From: an uncultured Gemmatimonadota bacterium | GTDB taxonomy: Bacteria; Gemmatimonadota; Gemmatimonadetes; Gemmatimonadales; Gemmatimonadaceae | Assembly (NCBI GenBank): GCA_946478895.1 | Contig: CAMLDY010000030.1 | Location: forward strand, 1 to 26,866 | Direction of reading: 5' to 3' | DNA: 26,866 bases | Shown: piece by piece, positions 1-7,131 of the stretch | Layout of the letters: each line of letters begins with the position of its first letter | Numbering within the stretch: the stretch's first letter is position 1 | Program-made: the position numbers and the translations under genes | Notes under the pieces: generated by a model | Database searches by the model: none | The model's input: only the letters and a program-made list of their open reading frames with translations | What the model was told of the DNA's origin: nothing

Positions 1-2
1 CC

Positions 3-233
3 GACTGCTACGCCGGGATCTGGGCTCACTCGACCGATCAGCGGCAGATGCTGCAAGCCGGCGACGTCGATGAGGCGTTGAATGCCGCCGCCTCGGTCGG
101 CGACGACCGCATCCAGCAGGAGACGACGGGACGGATCAACGTCGATTCCTTTACGCACGGCTCCGCGGCGCAAAGATCAGCGTCGTTCAAGCGCGGATTT
201 CAGTCAGGCGATCCCCGGAGCTGCACACTCTGA
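3..233 (+). CDS. YpfJ-type neutral zinc metallopeptidase, C-terminal fragment
   Basis: This is the 3' end of a gene that begins before the window. The visible 76 residues start DCYAGIWAHS and run through DEALNAAASVGDDRIQ, DSFTHGSAAQR and FKRGFQSGDP to a TGA. This matches from memory the C-terminal part of the putative neutral zinc metallopeptidase family (YpfJ/KPN_02809 type, Pfam PF04228), where an ELQADCYAG segment follows the zinc-binding HEXXH. The HEXXH itself, and any membrane anchor, lie upstream and cannot be seen. The substrate of this family is poorly defined. The gene is convergent with the DinB-like gene, with a palindromic repeat element in the gap. Confidence 0.82.
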   Translation, partial: DCYAGIWAHSTDQRQMLQAGDVDEALNAAASVGDDRIQQETTGRINVDSFTHGSAAQRSASFKRGFQSGDPRSCTL

Positions 234-240
234 CGCGCTT

Positions 241-433
241 AACTGTAACGGAACGGGTGCGAGATGTGAGTAGCATAGTGGCCAGTTTGAGGGTTCAGGG
301 ACGTCGGGACGTTACCGGCGCATCCACGGTACCGGCAACGCTTTTGCCCTACTCCACTTGGAAACGTCCCGACGTAGTGAACCAATCACTTGCATCGACG
401 CTACTGACGTCTCGCACCCGTTCCGTTGCAGTT
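241..433. repeat. Intergenic palindromic repeat element, copy 1 (193 bp)
   Basis: The left end begins AACTGTAACGGAACGGGTGC (241-260). The right end is its inverted counterpart, finishing at 433. Over the outer 34 positions the arms match at 31; two of the three differences would be U-G wobbles in RNA. Further in, ACGTCGGGACGT (301-312) is inverted exactly as ACGTCCCGACGT (364-375), with GTTCA two or three bases outside each. The 51-nt centre between them is unrelated to that of copy 2. The element lies between the convergent ends of the metallopeptidase and DinB-like genes. No clear target-site duplication is visible. The short ORFs across it have no recognisable protein character. Confidence 0.85.
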
Positions 434-483
434 GTTCGCGGCGGGTTCGATGATTCCACGGAAAACCGAGGTGGGGCGGAGTT

Positions 484-1023
484 TTACAGGTAGCGCGCCG
501 AGAGAATCGCCCGGTGGTGCAGCTCGTGTCCGGCGATGATGTAGGCGAGCGCTCGCACTGACACTTCGGCGTTGTTGGCAATGCCACGCCGCATCCATGC
601 GGCGTCGTCCATGTGCCTGAACAGAAACACCGTCGACTGTCGAACCGCCTCGAGCTCCGACGCGAGATCCGCCAACGGATAAGCGTCGAAGTTGGCGTTG
701 CGGACGTAGTCATCCTGCTCAAAGCCGGGAACAGGTGCCGCGTCGTTGCGCGCGAATCGGAGGGCTCGGAAAGCAAACTGTCGCTCGCTGTCGATCAGAT
801 GGCCGACGACCTCGTTGACGCTCCACTTGTCGGGCGCGTAGCGGTAGGTCGCAACGGACGCGGGTAGACTTCGCAACAGCTCCTGGGTCTCGTTCATCTG
901 GGTAACGAGGTTTGCGACTACGTCTCCTTCCGGTACGAGGTCGATGTATCGCTCGTAGTAGGGAAGGAACTCCGATTTCTCCGGCCTCGTCGCGCCCGCT
1001 GTCGTCAAAGTTGCGCTGCTCAC
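484..1023 (-). CDS. DinB-family putative metal-dependent protein
   Basis: A 179-residue protein of the DinB/YfiT four-helix-bundle superfamily. The typical metal-binding histidine triad is visible: His75 in VVGHLIDSER, and His166 and His170 in the C-terminal AGHELHHRAI segment. Members include uncharacterised hydrolases and thiol-dependent enzymes; nothing in the sequence fixes the reaction or cofactor. The longer open frame extends 48 codons upstream, but the GTG at 1023 is preferred because AGGAGG stands five bases before it on the minus strand and the upstream residues are arginine-rich and unlike the family. No signal peptide, so probably cytoplasmic. It is divergent from the MFS gene. 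Confidence 0.8.
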   Translation of the reverse strand: MSSATLTTAGATRPEKSEFLPYYERYIDLVPEGDVVANLVTQMNETQELLRSLPASVATYRYAPDKWSVNEVVGHLIDSERQFAFRALRFARNDAAPVPGFEQDDYVRNANFDAYPLADLASELEAVRQSTVFLFRHMDDAAWMRRGIANNAEVSVRALAYIIAGHELHHRAILSARYL

Positions 1024-1098
1024 GTTCGCCTCCTGGAGACGCCTGACCCACCGCAGTCTAATAAAATGGAGCGCGCGATGGCGCGCTACGGGTACTGA

Positions 1099-1127
1099 TT
1101 GCCGCCGTCGACCGTGCTGGGTATCAT
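1099..1127 (+). promoter_or_regulatory. Sigma70-type promoter for the MFS gene
   Basis: TTGCCG (1099-1104) and TATCAT (1122-1127) are separated by exactly 17 bases. The -10 matches the consensus at five of six positions and the -35 at four. The predicted transcript start is near 1134, giving a 5' leader of about 18 bases before the ATG at 1153. Confidence 0.55.
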
Positions 1128-1152
1128 CCGGCTTCCCGTTTCCGTCTGAGGA

Positions 1153-2385
1153 ATGGCCGAGCGACACGACCCGTACATATCGCTGCGCATCGCGAGTTTT
1201 CGGTGGTACCTTGCCAGCCTGGTAGTGTTGACGCTCGGAACCCAGATCCAGGCCACGGTCGTGGCGTGGCAGGTTTATGCACTGACCAAGGACCCTCTCT
1301 CGCTCGGCCTCGTTGGACTCGCGGAGGCGTTACCGTTCATCACCGCCGCACTTTACGCCGGTCACATTGCCGACCGCCACGACCGAAAACTGCTGTCGCT
1401 GGTCGCGATCGGAGTGCAGCTCCTTTGCGGCGCCGCGTTGCTCGTGCTCGCTATGTATCCGCGGCGATTTCTGACGGGCACCGTCATGCCGATCTACGCG
1501 GTCGTCTTTGTCAGCGGCCTCGCGCGCAGCTTCCTGTCACCGGCGCGCACGGCACTGGGCGCCGAAATCGTCCCACGAAAGGTTTACACCAACGCGATTA
1601 CGTGGCGTTCTTCCCTGTGGGAGTTCGCGGCGGTCGTTGGACCGGCAACCGGCGGAATGCTGTACGCTTTCTCGGGGGCTCGTCTCGCCTACACCGTCGA
1701 AGCAGTCTTTTGCGCGCTGGCGCTGGGGCTATTCGCGCAGGTCGCCTACGTTCGACAACCTCCCGTCATCAGCGACGCGACGATCGCCCAGAACCTGACG
1801 GTTGGAATTCGGTTCCTTATCACTCAGCCGGAGCTGCTCGGCGCGCAGGTGCTGGACCTGTTCTCGGTGCTGTTCGGCGGTGCACCGGCGCTGCTGCCGA
1901 TCTTCACTTCGGACATCCTGCATACTGGTCCCGAGGCGCTTGGCGTCCTCCGCGCGGCTCCAGCGGCGGGCGCTGTTCTGATTTCCCTGTTGCTCGTTCA
2001 CCGGAGGCTCCGGAATGCCGGTCTGACCCTATTTGCCTGCGTCGGGGCGTTCGGGTTGTGCTGGATCTTCTTCGCGCTCTCCCGATGGTTCTGGCTGTCG
2101 CTGACGCTACTGGTGATCAGCGGGATGGTCGACAACGTCAGCGTCGTGATTCGATCCACCCTCATGACCTTGCGCACACCGCCTCACTTGCTGGGCAGGG
2201 TCTCCGCCGCCAATCAGATCTTCATCGGCTCGTCGAATGAGATTGGCTCGTTCGAGTCGGGTGTCGCGGCGCGGCTCCTCGGGACAGTGAGGTCAGTCGT
2301 GCTCGGCGGCTTCGTCACGCTTGGCGTAGTCGGACTCACCGCGGCCACCATCCCGAGTCTGCGGGCGCTCGACGAATTGAATTAG
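1153..2385 (+). CDS. MFS transporter (EntS/MFS_3-like exporter)
   Basis: A 410-residue polytopic inner-membrane protein of the major facilitator superfamily. The hydrophobic segments fit 10-12 membrane helices. The loop between helices 2 and 3 carries the family signature as GHIADRHDRK (residues 70-79). The overall pattern (short N-terminus, FRWYLAS, YALTKDPLSLGLVGLAEALP) resembles the MFS_3/enterobactin-exporter-like group, which expels small molecules using the proton gradient; the substrate cannot be read from sequence. The ATG at 1153 is the first possible start because a TGA lies in frame two codons upstream. A GAGGA abuts the ATG, closer than a normal ribosome binding site. It appears to be transcribed alone from its own promoter. 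Confidence 0.85.
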   Translation: MAERHDPYISLRIASFRWYLASLVVLTLGTQIQATVVAWQVYALTKDPLSLGLVGLAEALPFITAALYAGHIADRHDRKLLSLVAIGVQLLCGAALLVLAMYPRRFLTGTVMPIYAVVFVSGLARSFLSPARTALGAEIVPRKVYTNAITWRSSLWEFAAVVGPATGGMLYAFSGARLAYTVEAVFCALALGLFAQVAYVRQPPVISDATIAQNLTVGIRFLITQPELLGAQVLDLFSVLFGGAPALLPIFTSDILHTGPEALGVLRAAPAAGAVLISLLLVHRRLRNAGLTLFACVGAFGLCWIFFALSRWFWLSLTLLVISGMVDNVSVVIRSTLMTLRTPPHLLGRVSAANQIFIGSSNEIGSFESGVAARLLGTVRSVVLGGFVTLGVVGLTAATIPSLRALDELN

Positions 2386-2500
2386 GGGAGCCGGACCCAA
2401 ATTCCTTCTGTCCGTCTCCCGCGCCGGATGCGAAATTAGGGCGGCCAGCGCGCATCGGCGCGCGACCCGTCCACAGGCTCACTCGTACGATGGAGCTGTC

Positions 2501-4633
2501 ATGGCGCGCCTAACCACTTCAGGCGATACGACAATGCTCACGCCAACCGACCCTGTGCCGGGCTGGACGGCTGAATACGCGGTGCCGCTCGGCGGCCCGG
2601 GCCACCTTCTCCTTGCGACCTTCGAGCAGGCCGCGATCGGCATCGCCCACCTCACTCTCGACGAAGAGTGGATCTCGGTCAATCAGCGCTACTGCGACAT
2701 CACCGGATACTCGCGCGAGGAGATCCTCCAGTTCAAGGTCGAGCAGCTCACCCATCCGGAAGATGTGCCTGCGAGTCTCGAGTTCATTCGCCGCATTCGC
2801 GATGGCGAGCTGCCTGAGTACCGCATGGAGAAGCGCTACATCCGAAAGGACGGCCGCGTCATCTGGGTGAATCTCACCGTCTCAATCGTTCGGTCCGTCG
2901 AGGGGCAGCCATTGTACCTGGTTGGGTTCATCGAGGACATCACCCTGCGCCGCGAGGCGGAGGCCGAGGCGAGCCGGTCCCTTTCGTTGTTGCGCGCGAC
3001 ACTGGAATCCACGGCTGATGGGATCCTCGTCGTCGATTTGAACGGCAAGATTCTGAGCTTCAATCAGAAGATGGCGGACATGTGGGAGATTCCGGCGGAG
3101 ATCTTCGCCTGCGGTGACGATCAGCGCGCGATCGACGCGGCGCTCGACAAGCTCGTCCACCCCGAGGAGTTCATGTCGAAGGTGATCGAGCTCTATCGGC
3201 ATCCGGACGAAGCCAGCTACGACGTGCTCGAGCTCAAGGACGGTCGCACCTTCGAGCGATATTCCCAGCCGCAGCGCATCGACGACCTGCCGGTCGGACG
3301 GGTCTGGAGCTTCCGGGATGTCACGGCGCGCCGTCGCGCCGAGGAGCACGCGCGGGCGCTGGCGCGCGAGCAGGCGGCCCGCGCCGAAGCGGAGCACTCC
3401 CAGAAACGCGCCGCGCTGCTCGCGGAAGCGAGCAGAGTGCTGAGCGCTTCGTTCGACTATCAGACGACCCTCGCAGCGCTGGTGCGACTCGCCGTTCCGG
3501 CGCTCGCCGACTATTGCGCGCTGGACATTGTCGAAGCCGAGGACAGGTTCGAGCGCATCGGTGAAGCGCACGTCGACCCTGCAAAGTCCCAGCTGTTGCG
3601 GGAGGTCGCGACATTCCCGAAAAGCGCGCTCACCGACCGTCATCCGCTCATTCGCGTGATGAACACGGGCGCGCCGGTGCTTGAGGCGGACATCACATCT
3701 GCCTTCATTCGCGCTTCGTTTGCCGAGCCGGGCCAGCGAAAGATCGTCGAAGCGCTTGGGCCTCGGTCCCTGATCTGCGTGCCACTCGTGACGTCCGGAA
3801 GGCCGATTGGAGCGCTGACCCTCGTTACGTCCGGCTCCGGCCGGCGCTTCGAGGTCGCCGACCTGTCGCTGGCGGCGGACCTCGCCCGGCGCGCGGCGGT
3901 GGTGGTCGAGCACGCCCGACTTTTCCACGAAGCGCAGCAGGCGACGCGCGCGCGCGATGACGTGTTGGCCGTCGTCGCGCATGATCTGCGCAATCCGTTG
4001 AACACGGTCACCATGGCGGTCAGCCTCATGCTCGAGACCACGCCGCCGGAGCGCGTCCAGGAGCGCCGTCAGGCGGAAATTGTGCGCAGAGCGGCCGACC
4101 GCATGAACCGGATGATCCAGGATTTGCTGGATGTGAAGCGCATGGAATCCGGCCGTCTCACCATCGATCCGCGGCCTGAGCACCCGGGTGCGCTCATCAA
4201 CGACACGGTCGATATGCTCCGGCCCCTCGCGGTGGGGAGCACCATTCGGATGGAGACCAACGTCGAGGACAATCTGCCGCTCGTCATCGCGGACGCCGCC
4301 AGAGTTCAGCAGGTGCTGTCGAATCTCGTCGGAAACGCGGTCAAGTTCACGCCGCGCGCGGGCACGATCACCGTCTGTGCCGAGCGCATCGACGGGGAGG
4401 TGCGATTCTCGGTGATCGACACCGGACCCGGCATTCCAGCCGAGCAGCTGCCACACATCTTCGGTCGATTCTGGCAGGCAAAGACGTCCGATCGCCGCGG
4501 TATCGGGCTTGGTCTCGCCATCGCCAAGGGCATCGTCGAAGCCCACAACGGCCGCATCTGGGTGGAGAGCAGCGTCGGGCTTGGGAGCACTTTTTACTTC
4601 ACGCTTCCCACCGCGAACGGCGCGACCAGCTAG
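2501..4633 (+). CDS. PAS-PAS-GAF sensor histidine kinase
   Basis: A 710-residue soluble sensor kinase. Order of domains: PAS about 37-150 (ending VGFIEDITLRREAEAE), a second PAS about 160-275 (ending WSFRDVTARRRAEE), a short charged coiled coil about 276-310, a GAF domain about 315-470, HisKA with phospho-acceptor His494 in VVAHDLRNPL, and HATPase_c with the N box (LSNLVGNAVKFTP, Asn612), G1 box DTGPGIP (640-646) and G2 box GIGLGLAI (667-674). There are no membrane helices, so it senses a cytoplasmic signal; ligands of the PAS and GAF domains are unknown. GGAG at five to eight bases before the ATG supports this start. No receiver domain is fused and no response regulator is adjacent, so it is an orphan kinase. 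Its stop codon overlaps that of the convergent lipoprotein gene. Confidence 0.93.
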   Translation: MARLTTSGDTTMLTPTDPVPGWTAEYAVPLGGPGHLLLATFEQAAIGIAHLTLDEEWISVNQRYCDITGYSREEILQFKVEQLTHPEDVPASLEFIRRIRDGELPEYRMEKRYIRKDGRVIWVNLTVSIVRSVEGQPLYLVGFIEDITLRREAEAEASRSLSLLRATLESTADGILVVDLNGKILSFNQKMADMWEIPAEIFACGDDQRAIDAALDKLVHPEEFMSKVIELYRHPDEASYDVLELKDGRTFERYSQPQRIDDLPVGRVWSFRDVTARRRAEEHARALAREQAARAEAEHSQKRAALLAEASRVLSASFDYQTTLAALVRLAVPALADYCALDIVEAEDRFERIGEAHVDPAKSQLLREVATFPKSALTDRHPLIRVMNTGAPVLEADITSAFIRASFAEPGQRKIVEALGPRSLICVPLVTSGRPIGALTLVTSGSGRRFEVADLSLAADLARRAAVVVEHARLFHEAQQATRARDDVLAVVAHDLRNPLNTVTMAVSLMLETTPPERVQERRQAEIVRRAADRMNRMIQDLLDVKRMESGRLTIDPRPEHPGALINDTVDMLRPLAVGSTIRMETNVEDNLPLVIADAARVQQVLSNLVGNAVKFTPRAGTITVCAERIDGEVRFSVIDTGPGIPAEQLPHIFGRFWQAKTSDRRGIGLGLAIAKGIVEAHNGRIWVESSVGLGSTFYFTLPTANGATS

Positions 4634-5070
4634 GGCAGAGAGGCCAGGTTGGTGACCGTGATGGTGTAGCCGGTATCGGGCACGTTCGAGCCGGACGTGA
4701 TGCTTTCCGGGAAGCCCAGGGCGGCGTTGTACTGAACGCGGATGCCGTTGGACGGATGCGCGATGAGCGATGACACGCGCGCAAAGAGCGAATCGACAGT
4801 CGGATTTCCCGCGTTCATCAAGATCTCTCCGGTGACGCGGTCGGTGACGCGGTTCACCGTGTCGGCCCGGACCTCGATGTGGAGCGGCTGCGTCTGAATC
4901 ATTGCCGCGAAATCGTAGTCAAATGAGTAATCATGGATGCCCTTGCTCTGCCATCGCTCGCGATTCGTGCCGAGCTGCAGCAGCGCGGTGTTGGTCGCGC
5001 TGTCGTTGATGCTGGAGCAGGCACCAGCAACGAGCAGCGACAGAAGTGCGCTGACGAAAAGAGTCTTCAT
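4630..5070 (-). CDS. DUF6174-like putative lipoprotein
   Basis: A 146-residue secreted protein. The N-terminus MKTLFVSALLSLLVAGACSS is a short signal peptide ending at Cys18; the lipobox is slightly atypical (Ala at -3), so lipidation is likely but not certain. The mature part has a Trp-x9-YSFDYDF start, a V-x-DTV turn, TVDSLFARVSSLI and a near-terminal YNAALGFPESIT segment, the pattern I associate with DUF6174 proteins, which have no assigned function. The start was placed at 5070 rather than the longer frame (5127) because GGAGG stands eight bases upstream and the signal peptide begins there. Convergent with the histidine kinase; both stops use the same CTAG. Confidence 0.72.
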   Translation of the reverse strand: MKTLFVSALLSLLVAGACSSINDSATNTALLQLGTNRERWQSKGIHDYSFDYDFAAMIQTQPLHIEVRADTVNRVTDRVTGEILMNAGNPTVDSLFARVSSLIAHPSNGIRVQYNAALGFPESITSGSNVPDTGYTITVTNLASLP

Positions 5071-5236
5071 ATCGTTTTCCTCCGGCAATGCGCCGCGATC
5101 GCGGTGCGACAAATCGGGTCGCCTCACCGAAAACTAGGAAAAGGACCTGGCTGACGGCACCGAGGAGGGCGCGACAGCAAACGGTCATGATGCCGGGCGC
5201 GCTTCGGGGTTTTCGCCGTGTGGGCTCGCAATAGGA

Positions 5237-6544
5237 GTGTTCGGGGCCCTTAAGGCAGCCCCGACGTTGCCGCCGGCCGTGCCTCTCGTCCATATCGCGA
5301 CGCCCCGCCTCAGCCGTAGCGGCCAGGCGTGTCCACAGTGCGCGCAGTCGGGAGGATTTCTGGGACAATCAGTCTCACGTGAATACATCGGGTCCGCGGT
5401 CGCCGCGGGACTCAGATACGTTACCGACGCGATGCCGGGAATCCGCCGGCACCGCCACGGTCGCGGCTTCACGTACGTCGGACCCGACGGAACCGTCATC
5501 AGATCCACCGAATCCCTGAAGCGTTTTCGGTCTCTCGTGATACCGCCCGCGTGGACGGAGGTCTGGATTTGTCCGCACGAGGATGGCCACCTCCAGGTCA
5601 CCGCGCGCGACGCGCGCGGGCGAAAGCAGTACCGCTACCATCCGCAGTTCAGACAGCACCGCGACGGAACCAAGTTCGAGCGCATGTTCGAGCTGAGCGA
5701 TGTGCTCTGGAAGATCCGCGAACGAGTCGAATCGGACATCGCGCTGCCCGGTCTCGCCCGCGACAAGATCATGGCGACCGTGGTTTGGCTGCTTGAGACG
5801 ACGCTGATCCGCATTGGCTCGGACGAGTATCGCAAAGCCAACAAGTCGTTCGGCCTCACGACCCTGCGGCGCCGGCACGTCGCGGTGGTCGGCTCAGAGC
5901 TTCGCTTCGAGTTCCGCGGGAAGAGCGGAATTCAGCACGCCGTCTCGGTTACTGACAAGCGCATCGCGAGGATCGTCCAGCGCTGCCAGGAGCTGCGCGG
6001 CGAGGAGCTGTTCAAGTACCTCGATGACGAAGGCAAGCGTCAGGAAGTAGACGCCGAAGACGTCAATGCGTACCTGCAGGAGATCACCGGGCGCGACATT
6101 ACCGCCAAGGATTTCCGTACCTGGGCGGGAACGATGCTCGCCGCCGAAGCGTTGCGCGCCATGGGCCCCGCAAAGACCAAGCGCGAGGCGGAGCGAAACA
6201 TTGTCGCTGCTGTCGACATGACGGCGAAGAGACTCGGCAACACCCGCAGCGTCTGCCGCAAGTACTACATCCATCCCGCGCTGATCGAGGCCTACCTCGA
6301 TGGTTCGGTGCTGCCGCCGATGCCCGAACGCCGGTGGAACAAGCGCAAATCGAAGGGACCGACGCTGCGTCAGCATGAGATGGATGTGCTCGCGTTCATC
6401 AAAGCGCGTCTCAAGGGCAAGTCCCGACGCGCCGCTAATCCGCGCCCGATTAAGCTCGTCGAATCGGAAGCGGCGACGGAACCATCGCAGCCAGCCACGG
6501 AGCCGGCTCAGGCGGCTGCGGCAGACGGCGAAACCGACAGCTAG
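5237..6544 (+). CDS. Bacterial DNA topoisomerase IB
   Basis: A type IB topoisomerase of the short bacterial/poxvirus-like class, which relaxes supercoils by making a transient 3'-phosphotyrosine nick. The active-site set can be followed in order: Arg192 (LIRIGSDEYRKANKSFG), Lys229 (FRGKSG), Arg294 (TAKDFRTWAGT), Asn335 in place of the poxvirus His (GNTRSVCR), and nucleophile Tyr344 in RKYYIHP. The Asn-to-Tyr spacing of nine equals that which I recall for Deinococcus TopIB. The catalytic domain ends near 358 and a basic then Ala/Glu/Pro-rich tail follows. The start is uncertain: the family homology begins near residue 52, the GTG at 5237 has an AGGA touching it, and there is no ATG in frame before the domain. 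It ends on a CTAG shared with the HNH gene. Confidence 0.9.
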   Translation: MFGALKAAPTLPPAVPLVHIATPRLSRSGQACPQCAQSGGFLGQSVSREYIGSAVAAGLRYVTDAMPGIRRHRHGRGFTYVGPDGTVIRSTESLKRFRSLVIPPAWTEVWICPHEDGHLQVTARDARGRKQYRYHPQFRQHRDGTKFERMFELSDVLWKIRERVESDIALPGLARDKIMATVVWLLETTLIRIGSDEYRKANKSFGLTTLRRRHVAVVGSELRFEFRGKSGIQHAVSVTDKRIARIVQRCQELRGEELFKYLDDEGKRQEVDAEDVNAYLQEITGRDITAKDFRTWAGTMLAAEALRAMGPAKTKREAERNIVAAVDMTAKRLGNTRSVCRKYYIHPALIEAYLDGSVLPPMPERRWNKRKSKGPTLRQHEMDVLAFIKARLKGKSRRAANPRPIKLVESEAATEPSQPATEPAQAAAADGETDS

Positions 6545-6996
6545 TCGAGGTAGGGGTAGTCGGGGTCCGCGAGCCGCGCGGCGCGCGCGGCAGCCTCGGG
6601 CCCGGCAATCTCTTTCGCGAGATCGAGGAGCATCGGGCTCAGGTGCCCTCCGTACCGCAGCAGGCTCGCCGCGCGTGCGCGCCGCGCCAGCAGAAACGCC
6701 AGGAACGGCTGGTCCGCCTTGAGCGCGTTGCATGCTGGACACGCCAGCACGAGGTTGTCGCGGCGGTCGTACGCTGTCTTTCCCTTGCGGGGAGTAACGT
6801 GATCCATGGTGATCGCCTTCGCGCTCACCCGGCGCTCACAGTAGGCGCAGACAGGCCCGTGCCGATCGAGCAGCCACTGGCGCGTTTCCATGTACGCGTT
6901 GCGACTCGTCGGAAGCGAGGTGTGCTGATGGGTTGGCCGGCGTCGGGCGGTTTTTTTCGCCTTAGCGGGCCTTCTTCTTCTTCGTGATGGACTCAA
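6541..6996 (-). CDS. HNH endonuclease
   Basis: A 151-residue HNH nuclease of the McrA-like zinc type. The domain holds CAYC (50-53), the catalytic MDHVTPR (Asp65, His66), RRDNLVLACPACNALK (Asn81, Cys86, Cys89, Asn90), giving four zinc-binding cysteines and the His-Asn-His arrangement. The first 35 residues are Arg/Lys-rich and low in complexity. The first start in the frame is a TTG at 6996 with no good ribosome binding site; ATG at 6891 would give a 116-residue protein that keeps the whole domain, so the start is unsettled. Small solitary HNH proteins are common in GC-rich bacteria, and the target is unknown. Convergent with topoisomerase IB. Confidence 0.82.
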   Translation of the reverse strand: MSPSRRRRRPAKAKKTARRRPTHQHTSLPTSRNAYMETRQWLLDRHGPVCAYCERRVSAKAITMDHVTPRKGKTAYDRRDNLVLACPACNALKADQPFLAFLLARRARAASLLRYGGHLSPMLLDLAKEIAGPEAAARAARLADPDYPYLD

Positions 6997-7131
6997 AGTG
7001 GACGGGTTTACTCAATGCTATCCCTGAAACCGTTGGGGCAGCAATGTGTCTTCATAACTTAGTTTGACCGGAGCATCAGCGACACCAAGCCGCTAGATGC
7101 GGATTCCGCTGGCGGTTAGCTTTTCGCATCC

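Noticed and set aside
257..493. Short open frames across repeat copy 1
   Set aside because: They follow the palindrome rather than coding constraint, have no ribosome binding site, and no counterpart in copy 2.
1072..1087. GCGCGC-gatg-GCGCGC hairpin between the DinB-like and MFS genes
   Set aside because: Short, simple-sequence palindrome without a T run; could arise from base composition and does not look like a terminator or a specific operator.
2486..2491. TACGAT as a -10 box for the histidine kinase
   Set aside because: No -35-like hexamer is present 16-18 bases upstream, so the match alone is too weak.
2882..4546. Long minus-strand open frame of 554 codons opposite the histidine kinase
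   Set aside because: It is a shadow of a GC-rich plus-strand gene; the translation is Arg/Asp/His-rich with no recognisable domain, and the plus strand encodes a complete multi-domain kinase.
5327..5341. CPQC in the topoisomerase IB lead sequence as a zinc site
   Set aside because: A single CxxC in an unconserved stretch whose translation is itself in doubt; no partner cysteines nearby.
7064..7122. TTGACC followed by paired segments before pccB, as a promoter or riboswitch
   Set aside because: No -10 hexamer lies at a suitable distance from TTGACC, and the pairing (AGCCGC with GCGGTT, GCGGA-TTCCGC) is short and matches no riboswitch class I know.
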